This document shows, piece after piece, positions 1-13,008 of a DNA stretch of 64,000 nt (the stretch's first letter is position 1; every line of letters begins with the position of its first letter). Both the position numbers and the translations under genes were made by a program. Below the pieces are notes generated by a model. That model did no database searches. It saw only the letters and a list, made by a program, of their open reading frames with translations, and was not told where the DNA came from. The DNA is taken from positions 372,001 to 436,000 of the forward strand of contig MCGE01000011.1 in NCBI GenBank assembly GCA_002105175.1. The letters are read 5' to 3'. Source of the DNA: Absidia repens. Its lineage: Eukaryota > Mucoromycota > Mucoromycetes > Mucorales > Cunninghamellaceae.

Positions 1-2153
1 GTTGGCCGAAAATCTACTGGGAATCTTTGTCTGACTTGTCAGTGGGAAAACTGCGACGTTACGGTGGTAAAACGGGACCATATCACAAGTCATCTCCGAG
101 TTCATGTTCCTTTGAAGCCACATCATTGTCATGTAAGTACTTGTATATATATATCTATATACGTATATTGAAAGACATATACATTTATCTGGTACTAAGC
201 TTTTCTTTTATTTATCTAATTTGTTACATAGTCTTGCGAAAAGTCATTCAAACGGCCTCAGGATTTGAAGAAACATGAAAAGATTCACACCGAAGAAGAC
301 GCAACGACGGTATCTTCTCCCTCAGCTTCGGTAAATCATCCTCTCACACCGCCAAGACTTGTACGAACCGACAAAAGCTCATCAACCTCATCGACCCCCT
401 TACATCAAACTACACCTCATCAAGTACCGATATCCCCACCCCAAAGCACACACTCCGATGGTAATGTATAATTAGACATACTGTATAAAGACATTTTGAA
501 AAATTTACTCAATGAGAAATTTCATTATGATTTCATAGATTTCACACATGAAAGCTGGAACGGACGATCAAGCATATCACCTTACACGGATTATGATGAT
601 CAATTTACCCCTATTCCTCACTCTCACTCGAAGCAAGTACATGGTTATGGCTTCAATCACATGGATTCCTTCAATACTCCCGAACAAGTCATCACTGATA
701 TATTGGATACGAATATAAAACCAGAATACAACACTGGTAAGTGATGCATTTCATGTATTTTATTTCTTTTAGAACTGGGCAACTGACCATCCCCATCTTT
801 TTTCTTTGAATATATAGATGTGGCCGACCGATTGACATTATTGCAAAATATGATGGATTCTGGGTTGGGACTCGATGAGATGAACATGGGGATACCAAAT
901 GATGATCAACTTTCTGATATCAACAAGTGGCTTTTGGATTTGTCAAACAATATCCAAACAGTTGGTGGCCTACCAATGCAGCAAGAACAACATCCGTCAT
1001 ACCAGCAATATCAAACACAACCTATGGGATATCAACATCAACCACAGCAACAGCACCAGCAGCAGCAACAACAACAACAACATCAACAGCAGCAATATAT
1101 GTACCAAAACAACGATTATACTGATATTATGCTACAGTCATTCAATGCACCATCTTCTGAAGCTGATATTTTATATCCACCCTCTGAATATGATATGTAT
1201 GTACGCTCACATCCGGTACAAGCGCCATCACCGGCAGCCACCACTACCTCGCCATCAACCACTATGGAATATGACACCATAGCACCTTCTCATTTATATG
1301 GAAATATGAATCTATATGAACAACAACAACAGCAACAACAACCAGATCATCACCACCAAATGCAGCATCCATCATTTATACCACAGCAAAATCAGCATTA
1401 TCAAGGATATTCTGGCATCACTGGAGTACGTCCCTCCTATCAAGCAACACCTAACATCTCCACTTCATCATACTTTGTACCGGAAGTTCAATCGACGATG
1501 GCTTTCCAAAATGGAAACGTGTCTCGAAAAGCGGACAACAATCCTAGTGGCGGCGAAACTGACAAGGAACAAAAAGACTACTTTGTGCCAAGCAAGGAAA
1601 AGAATGGTGCTCACGAGGACAAGAAGAATTTGGCAACATTGGTCAATGTGTTTGCAAGTATGAACGACAACAGTAACACAACATCGACTCCTATCGTGGT
1701 GACCAAACCCAACAACAGTACAACGGATATCAGCAGTAGTAATGAAAAGAAAAGGTAGAAAAGAAGAAAGCACCTATTGGCAATGACATTCTCAATCTAC
1801 TGGTCAGTGACATGTCAGAACTGAATGTGGATGACAACGGCACTTTAGGCGATGATGATGATGGTGATCATCATCATCATCAAAGTACCGGTATTGGTGG
1901 CGTTTCGTCATCTTCTTCGGTTGATAATGCCGGAGCATCAGCAGCACCCTCTTTACCGCCAAAACGAACAAGATCGACCAAGCAAATGCTATACCCCGAT
2001 GACAGCAAACCTGATGATGCTCTCCCACTTTCTCGGGAACAACAAGAAAAACATCAACAATTGGTTTTACGAATCAGCAAATGGGTGAACGATGGATACA
2101 GGAAACGAAAATCCGGTGCCACACGACAATCAACTACCCTAGAAGTAGCCTAG
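1..2153 (+). CDS. pacC: PacC/Rim101 pH-responsive zinc-finger transcription factor (5' end outside window)
   Basis: This is the DNA-binding factor at the end of the fungal Pal/Rim ambient-pH pathway. Exons are 1-132, 232-460, 539-736, 818 to about 1755 and about 1746-2153. The first residues cover the end of C2H2 finger 1, all of finger 2 (CxWxNC, with [12 protein letters not shown]) and finger 3 ([18 protein letters not shown]); these match PacC-family fingers closely. The first part of finger 1 lies before the window. The rest is low complexity: S/T/P-rich, then Q-rich around 1040-1100 and 1320-1345, then acidic/His-rich around 1850-1890. Near 1746-1755 the reading frame changes from frame 1 to frame 3 without a good intron, so the last 130 or so residues depend on a frameshift, a sequencing error or a weak intron. 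The stop is TAG at 2151-2153. Confidence 0.88.
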
Positions 2154-2790
2154 CTTTAGTTTTTTTTTTTTTATTTCATATATTTATATAGTTTATTTTG
2201 CCATCTCCCGCCTCCCCGCCTCCCCGCCCACTCGCTTCATTTTATTTTTATTTTTATTATCAAACAATAAAACATATCTTCATTACTTATATACTATTGA
2301 CCATGTATATAATTATCAAATGGTTGCGTTTTGGCATTCACGTTAAAATATTTGATATAGCAATTCTTTGTTGATGACAGAACATTAGGCCAAAAAAAGG
2401 GTGCTTTTTGGAATGATTTATATATAGCCTGTGTTACCCGCTAATATGGCAATCCTATTTACCACTGTGTCCCGGGGATAATAATACTATCGTCCTGCTC
2501 TTCTGTAAAGAAAATTAATCAAAAATAGCATTACTACCCAATTCAGACCTCTCCCTAATTGCTATATCTAAAATGCAAGTATATATTTCAAATAAATGAT
2601 GTATCAATGCTCAATAAATCAAGTCGATTGATTTGCTGATTTAGTGTCTATATGAATATAAACTTTGATGATGGATCCACAGTGAATATTTTAACTTCCG
2701 ACTATTAATATTTCTGTGCGAGCCCTCTTTTTTTCTCTTTTTTTTCGTTTTTCTTTTTAATTCTACATTTGCTCTCTCCTTCTTTTTATT
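2154..2790. other. Intergenic: pacC 3' region and promoter of the Munc13-like gene
   Basis: AT-rich non-coding DNA. A poly(A) signal AATAAA lies at 2266-2271 after the pacC stop. The last 60 bases before 2791 are a pyrimidine-rich stretch typical of leaders in this genome. I see no other gene. Confidence 0.6.
2266..2271 (+). terminator. Poly(A) signal of pacC
   Basis: AATAAA, 113 bases after the stop. Confidence 0.55.
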
Positions 2791-5700
2791 ATGGAAGTGA
2801 AGAAAGGATCAACGCTACGACGAGGTGGAGCGGGAGGACGACGTACTGGAAGGACCATCAACAAAAAGGCAGTTTATGACTATGCATTACGCTGCGCAAT
2901 CCGTGCATTTCATGAACAACTTCAGCCCACCGACAAGGAAATTGGCACCAAAAAAGAAAAAGAAAAGCAAGACCGACAATCTGTTCATCTTGGCATGGGC
3001 ATGGGTATGGGTGATATGTTTGGCAGCATCACTGACAGTAATAGCAAATCCGATAAACTGGGGAAGGAAATCGTGCGTGGTCTCATTCGACGACTGGAAG
3101 AAATATCCTCTGGCAAAAACACAGTAAAGCCGGAATACCTCGACAAACGCTTCTTAACAGTGATAGGACAATTCCAGAAAGTACTTCAGAAACATCGTTA
3201 CAAACCCACTGGTACCGTCAACGACTTGGTCATCATGTTTTTGAAAACGAGTGAAGTGGAACTCAAACGGGACAATCCCAATCCTGCTGTCTGGTACAAC
3301 GACCTTAACAAATATATTGCCTGCTTTGCTGAACTGGTGATTACGACGGTAGAGGATGATGCTCCTGCTATGGCTACCCCTGAATTGATGGACAAACTCA
3401 ATGGCTTCCTGGGTCCTTCAAAGCGGAACAACTCTGATCAGCGTACGAGTGACAAGTCGACGGCCGATACGTTTGAAGCTCTGGAAAAGTTCCCCATGGT
3501 GCAAACCGTCAGACTGATTTTTGATGTGGACGAATTGGAACATCGCAAGACTTTACGTGAATTAGAACCCATGTGTACAGAATCGGTAAACTAGAAAAGA
3601 AGGAGATCAATTTGGATGATAGATGTATATACTGATTATTATTATTTACTTCTACTACTACCACTTTATATTCAGGCACTTTTATTGGATTTAAAGAAAT
3701 GTATCAACAATGTGCACACCAATCAACCTTTCCCAGGACGACGAGAGGATTATGCTTCGCAACAAGTCTACGACAATTGGCAGAAACGCGAACTTAAGCA
3801 ATTGACAGAATTAATGAAATCGCTCATGTTGATGAATCCTAACTTATCTCTTGGTGCTGGGAGTGAAACTGATGTTGGCAAATCAAATCTTCTATCTGGC
3901 AATCGATCCTCAACGTCAGGTGGGGATGGTGATAATGTAAGTTGAATATAAACATTGACGGTGAGAAAATACAACGATACTCACGGAACAATTGTATTGT
4001 TATTATCTAGCGACCCGAAGGTGCATTTACATATATTCCAAACGACCCACGCTCCTACTTCCGCTTGTTAATGGACTTGTGTATTGAAATGGATACCAGC
4101 ACCAATGCGGAAGCTGATCGTGCCAAATCAAGTGTCCTGTCCCAGCAGTCTGATGAAGTGTTACGTGAATGCTGGAAAACTTGGCGTCTCTCTGCTCCTT
4201 ATCGTTCTGTACTTTACCTGGAATTGGTCAAAACTCGATTTGATTACGAACAACTAGATCATGATGATATCAATGATGCTACTCGATCATTGGATCGGGT
4301 TATCAAGGAAAATGATGTTGGCACATGGGCAATCAATGATGTAAGTCAAGAAACATAAAAGAGGATGCATTGGCGGTGAATTCTCAAACGGAAATCATTT
4401 GAAATTTAGATGCTAATCGTTTTTATTTTATTTTATTTTATTGCTAGCGCGAAAGTCTGATCCGTGTTTTTGAAGGACTCAATCAAACCCTGTTACATGA
4501 ACTGGCAGATGCATTATCCGATTACTGGAAAATTAAGTAAGTGAAAAATCGAAATACTACTTAATTATCACTTACACTTTTTGTTCTTTCTTATATAGTC
4601 CCCAGTGGATTAGCGATCTTATTGCAATGTTAGACAAAATCTATGAAAATCCTGCTTATTTGGAAGATCATGCCAATCCTTTACACCAACTACATAATCT
4701 GGAAGAAGTGGTCGAGGTAAGGGAGAAGAATGAAAAAAAAGAAGAAGTACAAAGAGGGACCAAACTAATGTGTTAATAATAACTGTAGGGGGCAGCCGTG
4801 GAAAGATGGCGACTACTTGGAGGCGAAGCGAACGACCCAGATAATGATGACTTGACAAACCTGCTTACATTGGCCGACAAATTGATTAAGGAATATGTGT
4901 CTCTTACCAACAAGAAATTCAAAACCCCATTAAAGGAGTAAGTCGCATCACCATCTGTGTGTCTTTATATTTATTTATTTTTTACACATTTCCCCCTTTT
5001 GCTCACTAGTATCATCAATGTGCCTGGAATTATCATGGCCCGACAAATGCCGTACTTTGCACTTGAAATTGAAAACTGGTCTTATATGCCCGACTGCAAA
5101 TCTGCTCCGATTGAAGTTACGTTTGAATTATACCACAAAGTTTTAAGCTTGAAACGACTCTATGACCAACATGGCCCAAAGTAAGTAGTTCAGAACTTTG
5201 TATGAACTTACGTCTAATCCCAATTGTTGATTTTTATAGAAACAAAGCTGCATTATTCAAAGTGGAATCCTGGTTTTTATCTCATGTTAGACGATGGCTT
5301 ATTGCAACTAACAATGCAACATTGGAGTGGGTCGAAAATGCAATCAAACAGGACGAGGTAAATATAATTTTTAGCTTGAAAAAAGACGCACGACTTATCG
5401 AAAACTATATTACTGCTCTGCTTGCCCAATAGTTTGTTCGAATCAACGACACTACACTGCACTCTTCATCTATTGTGGATTTATTTAGCATGTTCCACCA
5501 AGCTGTCGACTTTGTGCAAAATCTTCAATGGCCAAACGAGCTTCAGCATTGTCGATTTTTGACGGTTTTATCAAAGGTTATTGGCATTGCCCTTGAACAA
5601 TATACCTACTCTATCGAGACGATGATCAACGAAGATATCTTCCCTCGTGTCCGTGACCAGGAAGCTCTTACGCCCTCCGCGATGTTTTTTGGAAAAGCTC

Positions 5701-7437
5701 AACAATTTATTGGTGGAAAACCTGTAAAAGATTTGGATGCACCATTGGATTTTACAAAAGAAGTAAGTTTTGTATTCTTATTATAACCAATATCAAATCC
5801 ATTTGAAAAATTGATTTGACGAACTCACATTCTTTCTTTAATATTATATAATGTGGTATAGCTTTGTGTAAAGATCAATGACATCGAAGCCGCACGATTA
5901 CGACTGGATCGATTATACGAATTGGTGGATGCGGATGATGTGGCTGATTACATGCGAGAAAACAGTGGGCCAACGACCGAAAAGGTGGAGCAAAAGAACT
6001 ACTTATACTCTGTAAAGGTGGTACGCGCGGAGAATTTGGCACCTTTGGACAAAAATGGGCTCAGTGATCCTTACGTGGTGTTGGAATTTGGTGACAAACA
6101 ATCGAGTAGGACAAAAACAATGAATGAAACTCTGAATCCTCGGTGGGATCAAATGTTTGATATCTGGCTGGATGAAAAAACTGTGGATGTCTTGGCAATT
6201 GTTTATGACGAAGATTTAATTGGTCCTAATGGTGAATGCGGTTCAGTTTGGTTCCAGCTCTCTCCTCAGTATTTCGATGACTATCAAACACATGAATTGG
6301 TCTTGAATCTCCATCCTCAGGGCAAATTGGTTATACGTGTCAGTATGGAAGGAGAAAAGGACGATATCCAGTTTTGGTTTGGGAAAGCCGTACGAACTTT
6401 GAAACGTTCAGAGAACGATGCAGCTGGTCTGATTGTTGACAGGGTAAGGGACTTGCGAGTGGGATAAACTGTACTGACGATCCACCGTTTACTCATTGTT
6501 ATTTTTGTTTTTTCTCACCTAGATGGGCAAATATATACGACAAAATCTTTCACGACGTACTCTTGACGCTTTATTGGGACGAGAACGAAGCTTCTTTTCT
6601 ACATTTAGCAAAGCAAATACTCAAATCGAACCTAGTCTACAAGACTGTGAAGACTGTATTGCTCCATTATTGGACTATTTGGAACGAAATCTTCAAATTC
6701 TCAACGACAACCTCTCTGAAACGAATATGCAACTAGTGATCATCAAGGTATGGAAAGACATTCTGCTTACTTTGGAAGGTATTATGCTGCCACCTTTATC
6801 GGAACACCAGTCGGATATGACGCCTTTGGATGACTATGAGCTACATATTGTATTCAAGTGGTTAGAAGTAAGTCAAAAAAAAAAAAAAAAAAATTAAAAG
6901 AAAAATAGGCAGGAAAGAATATTTACTAATGTTGGTATATTACTTTAGTTGCTCAAAATCTTATTTAATGGTGGCGAAGATGGTGATGCTGTTCCTTTGG
7001 ACAAGCTTGAAAACTCCTCTTATCATGCATTACTGGCCATCAATGTGGCATACAACATGGACACTGACAGATTGATGGACGACTATAACTCGGTGCTCAA
7101 AAACCAGGTGGCAATGAAAATGCGGGGAGGAAGAAAAACGGATCGAAGCAAGACTGTGTACCATTCGAAGCATACGATCGCAAAGAAGCAGAAATCTCAA
7201 CGCAGACCAGTGGCAACCGATCTTCCCAGCAGCGAGGCAATCTTACGGATCCTTAGAATGCGCAGTGGTAAGCCTGTTCGAGACTTCCTCCACACTGAAT
7301 TCGAAAAGCGCAATCGACCAGCAAACAGCAACCAACAGCAATCACAGCAACAAACCCCAAACAACGGCAACAACAACAACAATAGCCTTCAACCTTTGGG
7401 TGCCGATGGTGAACCTTTGGTATTATCAACTGATTAG
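2791..7437 (+). CDS. Munc13/Ync13-like protein with C2 and MHD domains
   Basis: Twelve exons splice in phase to 1258 aa: 2791-3585, 3676-3936, 4011-4340, 4448-4536, 4599-4716, 4789-4937, 5010-5180, 5240-5357, 5433-5762, 5862-6443, 6523-6867, 6949-7437. A C2 domain lies at about residues 830-925: it starts YSVKVVRAENLAPLD, keeps the loop-1 SDPYV motif and has Asp residues in a VYDED loop, so calcium or lipid binding is plausible. It sits between an MHD1-like helical region (about 580-690) and an MHD2-like region (about 1000-1090), the order seen in fungal Munc13 relatives such as fission yeast Ync13, which links vesicle exocytosis to wall building at the septum. The N-terminus is basic and Gly/Arg-rich; the C-terminus is Q/N-rich. 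Function is inferred from the domain order; the C2 call is firm, the MHD calls less so. Confidence 0.85.
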
Positions 7438-8479
7438 ACTATAGTCTCTCACCCTCTCCCTGTATCCTTCTTTACCATTTAGTATTTCCTCCTCTAGCAC
7501 TCTTTTACCATTTAGTATTTCCTCCTCTTATCCCTTCCACCTCTCACTTTTATAGTGTCATTGATTGATTTTAATTATGATTACTCTCTTTTACTCTTTT
7601 TTTTTTTATTACTTCATCGTGTCTTTGTAAAAATAAATATTTATATATGTTATCATACCCATTCAACATTTAATTGTCTATATCCTGATGCTTCTTCCGC
7701 TTATTTTGTTAGCGCTGCAGGTCTTTTTTTTTTATTTTTATTTTTGTCGCTGTCACTGTCGTGTCTGACAATCTTATGTTTTATATAATACGATATATAT
7801 CTGTGAACTGGCTATTCATATGATGTCAAAAGAAAACGGTACCGTTCCGCAAGAACATAAAGTAAACAGTTAAACAGTTTTATATATATATATTCAATTT
7901 CAAAATGTCCCTTCAACCCCACCCCTCCCTGTCCAAAAGAAGAAAAAAATGATCTACTGCGTATCAGGACAAAGGAATGTTGTTGAAGGGTTGGTTTATT
8001 GATGAAATTTGACACACACATACCTCACACCATTTTTGCACCGGGATAGGCGGTGCTTTTGGGGGTCAACTGGAGTCAGTGAGTAGCTGTTTCATTTCTT
8101 TATTATACTACAAACAAAATAAAAATAAAAACTTGAAAATAAAGAGCTGGATATGCACCATAAGGTTATTCGAGTGGGAAGCTATTCTGGGCGTCACGGG
8201 TCTAGGTCCATTGATATGGATCATAGAGCGGTAATAGGACCACTGTTTCATATGCAGTGTGAGCTACCAAGACCTGTCAACCGGTCGCTAATGCTCTGGA
8301 GTGAATCACAACGTCCTCTATAAGCTAGATATGAAAGAGGGGGAAGGTGAAAAATGCTCTCTGGTGGCGAGCATACTGAAGAGCAATAATTTTCTTATTT
8401 ATATTAATATCTTTGACCGTAAGTGATCTAAAACTGCGAGCCAGTTCCTAGGATCCTTACAAACAAACAAATAAACAAA
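7438..8479. other. Intergenic, T-rich 3' region followed by unassigned DNA
   Basis: A near-repeat (ACCATTTAGTATTTCCTCCT) occurs twice at about 7475-7530. A possible poly(A) signal is at 7632-7637. From about 8040 to 8480 the sequence is less T-rich and non-coding; it abuts the dispersed repeat arm that begins near 8480. A (ACAA/ATAA)n run is at about 8459-8492. Confidence 0.5.
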
Positions 8480-9500
8480 CAAACAAACAAAAACTCATAG
8501 TGGGTGAGCTAGAAAGCAAAATTACATTACAGGATATTAGCCATAATGAACACTGTTTACTCAACAACAAAATGCGTCAGAGAATGGTAAAATAAAAAGG
8601 AATATTTTATTGAAACGTATTTGTAGCTACTAAAACTAAAGGAGAGGACAAGAGATTAAGAGAAAGGATCTATTGGGGGGACATGAGAAGATTTAATTGA
8701 GATCTGTAAGAATGGCCAACACAAATCTAAAAAGCATACTACTGTAAAAAGGGTGCTATATACAAAATATGAAGAAGACTAAAAGCGAGATTTGTTTTTC
8801 TTGAAGTACAACAACAGGTCAACACCCATCAACAGGGAGATGGGAGGTGATGGCAATAAAAAGTAATGTATTGCGAAAAACGTGAGAGAAACTAAAACAG
8901 GTCGTTTCTTTTATTAAAATAAAAACACAGAGACATATTTTATTGAGATATATATGCAAACTATAGTCAAACTAACACTAAACTAAGATAATGAGGGCTA
9001 CAAAAACCAGTTAATGGTGGTCCCAAATCCTGATTCCAAAATGAAAGGGTTTCCCCATGCATCTTGTAATCCCTGAGCTGAATCCCCTTCTAAGCTAGTC
9101 CTGACACTAATGTAAGTCCAATATAACCTCATGGTAATTGAATGGTACGTTGAAGAAAAAAAGGAAAGAAAGAGAGAAGAAAAAATAGAGCTTGAGAGTA
9201 AAATAAATATTCACGTGGGCGGGATTTAAAATGTTTTTTTTTTTTTGTCTCTTGGGAGGGTTTGGTGTGAAACTTTTTTTTTGGTGGACACAAAAAAGAC
9301 AATCCCTCTTTCCTTTTTCGATTTGCAACAAGATATCTCCTCCTTCTTCCAACACACACTTCACGCTCACCCACAAACGTTCCTAAATGTCATGGTATTA
9401 TCATTAGACGACATAGTTTTAGCTTTACAGTAGTAGTCATCGTTATATCTTCATCTGAATAAAATATGTCTTTTTTTACCTTTACTGCACAGTACATTCC
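8480..9500 (-). repeat. Dispersed repeat family, copy R1 (long minus arm plus short plus-arm fragment)
   Basis: Reading leftwards from 9230, the arm starts with the box CACGTGGGCGGGATTTAAA (9212-9230). It continues through the shared block around 9020-9110 (AAAGGGTTTCCCCATGCATC, then TTGTAATCCCTGAGCTGAA) and several ACATATTTTATTGA-type subunits at 8600-8960. It ends near the CATAGTGGGTGAGCTAG box at about 8497. An opposite-strand fragment with TCTGAATAAAATATGTC lies at about 9455-9471. No protein is encoded. Other copies are near 23, 27, 28.5, 44 and 52 kb. Confidence 0.75.
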
Positions 9501-10024
9501 ATCGTCTCTCATATGTTCATTTTATCTTGGCGAGCAAGTATACACGCAAAATATCATACAGTACACTACAGTATTATAAATGTGTATATAGCAAAAACAT
9601 CATGTCACCAAAATAAAAGATGTATCTTCCTTATGATATTCTTGTAGCAAGTATTTCTTCCCCGGGATAAGCTTGCCAAACATGAAAAAAAAGAGAATTT
9701 ACCAGCACTTTTTTTAAGGAATTGTGTCTATTAGTCTACAATTTAGTCTAGAACACTCTATATACGTTTTATGCAAAATATATATATTTATATATATATA
9801 TATATATATTGTTAGCCGGGAATATTGGGCGTACAATTCAGGCGGCGTCTAACTACACAAAAAAAGGTTATGCACGTTGAGTAGATCGAATGACAGAAGC
9901 TTTTTGCATGATTGACCCGTGTTTCAAAACAGCAAAAAAAAAAAAAAACAAAGTAGAGATCATGAGATGAATTAAAAATTTTACTATCCTGACACCAAAT
10001 CTTTCATTCTAAACAATAGCACAC

Positions 10025-10069
<45 letters not shown>

Positions 10070-10226
10070 AGTGGATATGATATACGAATAAAACAATATA
10101 TTTTTATTTTCATAAATGTATGTACTAAGCTAATCATTGTCGAGATAAACCACAAATGTAAAAGAAAATAGAGAAGATAATGATGTAAATAAAGATAAAT
10201 GATTGGAAAAGGGGAATACGATAGAA
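9501..10226. other. Intergenic with long A tract and TA repeats
   Basis: AT-rich, with a (TA)n run near 9780-9810 and an uninterrupted A tract at 10026-10067. TTTATT at 10103-10108 is a probable poly(A) signal of the PUF gene on the minus strand. No gene seen. Confidence 0.55.
10026..10067. repeat. Poly(A) tract, 42 nt
   Basis: Uninterrupted run of A on the plus strand, downstream of the PUF gene. Similar tracts occur at 32176-32211, 42438-42474, 43503-43539 and 44260-44294. Confidence 0.95.
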
Positions 10227-12441
10227 TTATGAGGCAGGGTAAGTTGTGATTTCGTGACGCTTCAATGCCTTATCCACTAGCAAGGCAACACGTTGACCAT
10301 ACTTGGAACCACGCAACGAGACCATGTGTTTCTTGATCAGCTTGCACACTTCAATCTTGTAATTTTCATTGGCATTGTTAATAACCCATTGAATGACATA
10401 GTTTCCATATTGGTCGCCAGCAATATCGATCAATGCTATCCGAGGACGTTGAGATCGGCTTGATGTTGAAATATGATGAATAAATTTTGACATGTAGCAT
10501 GGACCACCAATGCTGAGCGCCTTTTCCACCACTTTCGATGCGAATTGATCCATACTGAGTTGAATGCCTCGATGTAACACCATTTCAAAAGCCAATTCCC
10601 TGTCTTTGCTATATTCTGCATGTTCCAGTATGTGTTGAATTACCCAGTTCCCCCATTGACCTCGAGCAATGGTAAACATATTGTCTAGGACTTCGTTGAT
10701 AACAGGTCGCTACAGTAAGTGTATAATGAAAAGAGGTCAGTATCAATGCAGCACAGAGTTATCCCTGCCGCTCTTTCTCTCTTATTACCTTTTCTGGTTC
10801 CGATAAATTTTCAAATATGTTTTGAATCACCAGGCTACCAGTTTCGTCCAGCGCAACTTCCGTCCATCTCCCTTTCAAAGCTTCATGCATATGAGCCATT
10901 ACTTTGACGGGATGGTGTACCCACCGAATTTCGAATATCTTTTGCCAAACATGACATGCAGACTTGTGAGTAACGGTTTCAGGGATATTTTCAAACAGTT
11001 CAGTCACCAGCATTGCCTTTGTTTTTTCGTCTACATAATCCAAAGCCTACCACACATATGCAAAAAAAAAAAAAAAAGAGAGAAGAGATCATTATACTGT
11101 AATTGATGCAATCATTATTTGTCAGGTAACAAGTTACCTTTTGAACAACATGACACCCAAAATGTTCACAGGTGAGCGCCAATACACGACCTTTCATGGT
11201 ATGGGCTAATAAACGAATTTGCTCCGGTGTCCCCAATTCAAAGATCCTTTGCACCAGGAAGTTTCCAAACCGATTTGTCATCAACCCATATGCTTCGCGG
11301 TAAATGCATTCAAATATAATTTGCCTTTGTTCCACACTGCTTGTTTTCAGCCTTTGTTGCAAAAATACTGAGGATTGCTGATCAGTCGTTTTCAATATCC
11401 TATTGACCAAGGTCTTGAAAAAATTGACAAATAAGAATCATATTATAAACCAACACATTTAAGCTTACATCATAATCGGAATGTTTGCTTTCAATTTTTT
11501 TATCGGTCTATTCGAAAGAGAGAAAAATCAAAAAAAAAAAAAAAAATCAAAATCAAAATCAAAATCAAAATCAAAATCAAAAAAAAAAAATCGCTTTTTG
11601 TGGAATAGTCACTTTACGTCGTTTTTAAAGTCCGCGTTTTCATTGATCGACAAGGAAAAGCGTTCAGAGGAAGCATAAAGTTGGCCTCTTGGCTGTGAAT
11701 CATGCCCTTGATTCATTGTTGCTATAATTCTTGATTTTTTTTGAATTTCCAAATCTTTTAAAGCAATAGTGGATTGTAAACTACGAATGGTTTGTTGTTT
11801 CTACAATAGAAAATACAATACAACATGTCAAACCAACCAGAGATTGAGGCACCGTCCCTACGTTTTTGCTACATACCTTTTGTAAGTCATCGTTAAGATA
11901 TTGGATGGTTTCCATAGCATCCTTCAACTGAAACATAAAATTGCCACTTGACATCATTTCCATGTTGTCCTAATAATAGCAAATTACATAATTGTCCTGT
12001 AAGTAAAACACACAAGTTACCCCTTGTTTTTTATTTCCTTCTTACGCGGGCTTTCAAATAGTTATCATCCAAAAACTCCTCTTTTGGTGAATGAGTGCTT
12101 GATGATCCAAAGTCATTGATTAGCCCTTGGTTAGATGGCGTTATTTCCCATTCTGGAGTGATGTTTTTGACCCCAAATAGCGATAACGAATTAAAAAGAT
12201 TATATGAAGGTAAGGTATGAACTGATGACGATGACATTTTTTGTGATTGATGACGCTGTTGATGGAGATGCTGTTGTTGTTGCTGTTGAAGTTGAGTGGA
12301 CTGTTGTTGCTGATGTATATGATGTTGATAATGTTGATTCTGTTGTTGTTGTTGCTGTTGTTGTAGTGGTTGTTGTTGCTGTCGCTGTTGTAAATTTAAA
12401 TGATCCATCGTGGGGTCGAGAATACTATTTGAAGTCAACAT
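10227..12441 (-). CDS. PUF (Pumilio-family) RNA-binding protein
   Basis: Seven exons splice in phase to 575 aa: 12441-12046, 11969-11877, 11800-11618, 11507-11469, 11413-11138, 11046-10789, 10709-10227. The N-terminus (residues 1-100) is very rich in Q and H. The C-terminal half (about 240-560) holds consecutive Pumilio repeats with core helices NRFGNFLVQR, HFGCHVVQK, KSACHVWQK, ETGSLVIQN, QWGNWVIQH, QFASKVVEK and QYGNYVIQW. These would bind 3'UTR sequences and repress or destabilise mRNAs in the cytoplasm. Exon 4 is only 39 nt (13 codons) but restores a TLVNRILKTTDQQ repeat start and is phase-consistent. The intron after exon 3 has a long T-rich (GATTTT)n tract. Which yeast Puf is the orthologue cannot be decided by eye. 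Confidence 0.9.
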
Positions 12442-12475
12442 TGTCCTTCGTTTTTATAAAAAGTGGAAGAAAGAG

Positions 12476-12511
<36 letters not shown>

Positions 12512-13008
12512 AACACGGGGATTTATCTTTTTATATACAGCAAATTATACGTATAAATACGCATTTACATAAAAAATGAAGGTTACATCAAAACAGTAAC
12601 AACATGCATTCTTGTTTTATATATATATATATATATAAATGTGTGTGTGTGTGTGTTATAAACAGTAATAAGATGGAAATCACTCGGACCATTCTTCCCC
12701 TGAAAAAAAACTTCCTTTCCCCTTAAAATTTCATTCAAATACAGTTCAGGGAAATTACATTAACAATAACAATAACCATCAATACATTAGATTCACTATT
12801 AGTGTAGATCAAGAAGGAGTGAGGGTCTGTTTTATTTTTTATTTGTGACATGATCGCTGCAAATAAATTTTATAATATATTTCTAATGCCCGGTTACCTG
12901 TCTTTTGGGCAGCCAAGAGCGGGGTATCAATACAGCATACTTTTTTTTTGACACTGATTTCCTTTTCTCCGCTTTTTTCTTCTTTTTCTCAAACTATTAG
13001 AGGAACAC
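12442..13008. other. Divergent intergenic region between PUF and ArAE-type genes
   Basis: Holds the promoters of both flanking genes. Visible elements are an A/G-rich tract at 12476-12500, a (TA)n-(TG)n microsatellite at about 12619-12660, and T/C-rich sequence just before the ATG at 13009. No ORF of note. Confidence 0.6.

Noticed and set aside
12204..12572. Plus-strand Val-rich frame opposite the PUF N-terminus
   Set aside because: Antisense of the poly-Q region; the PUF model is complete and in phase.
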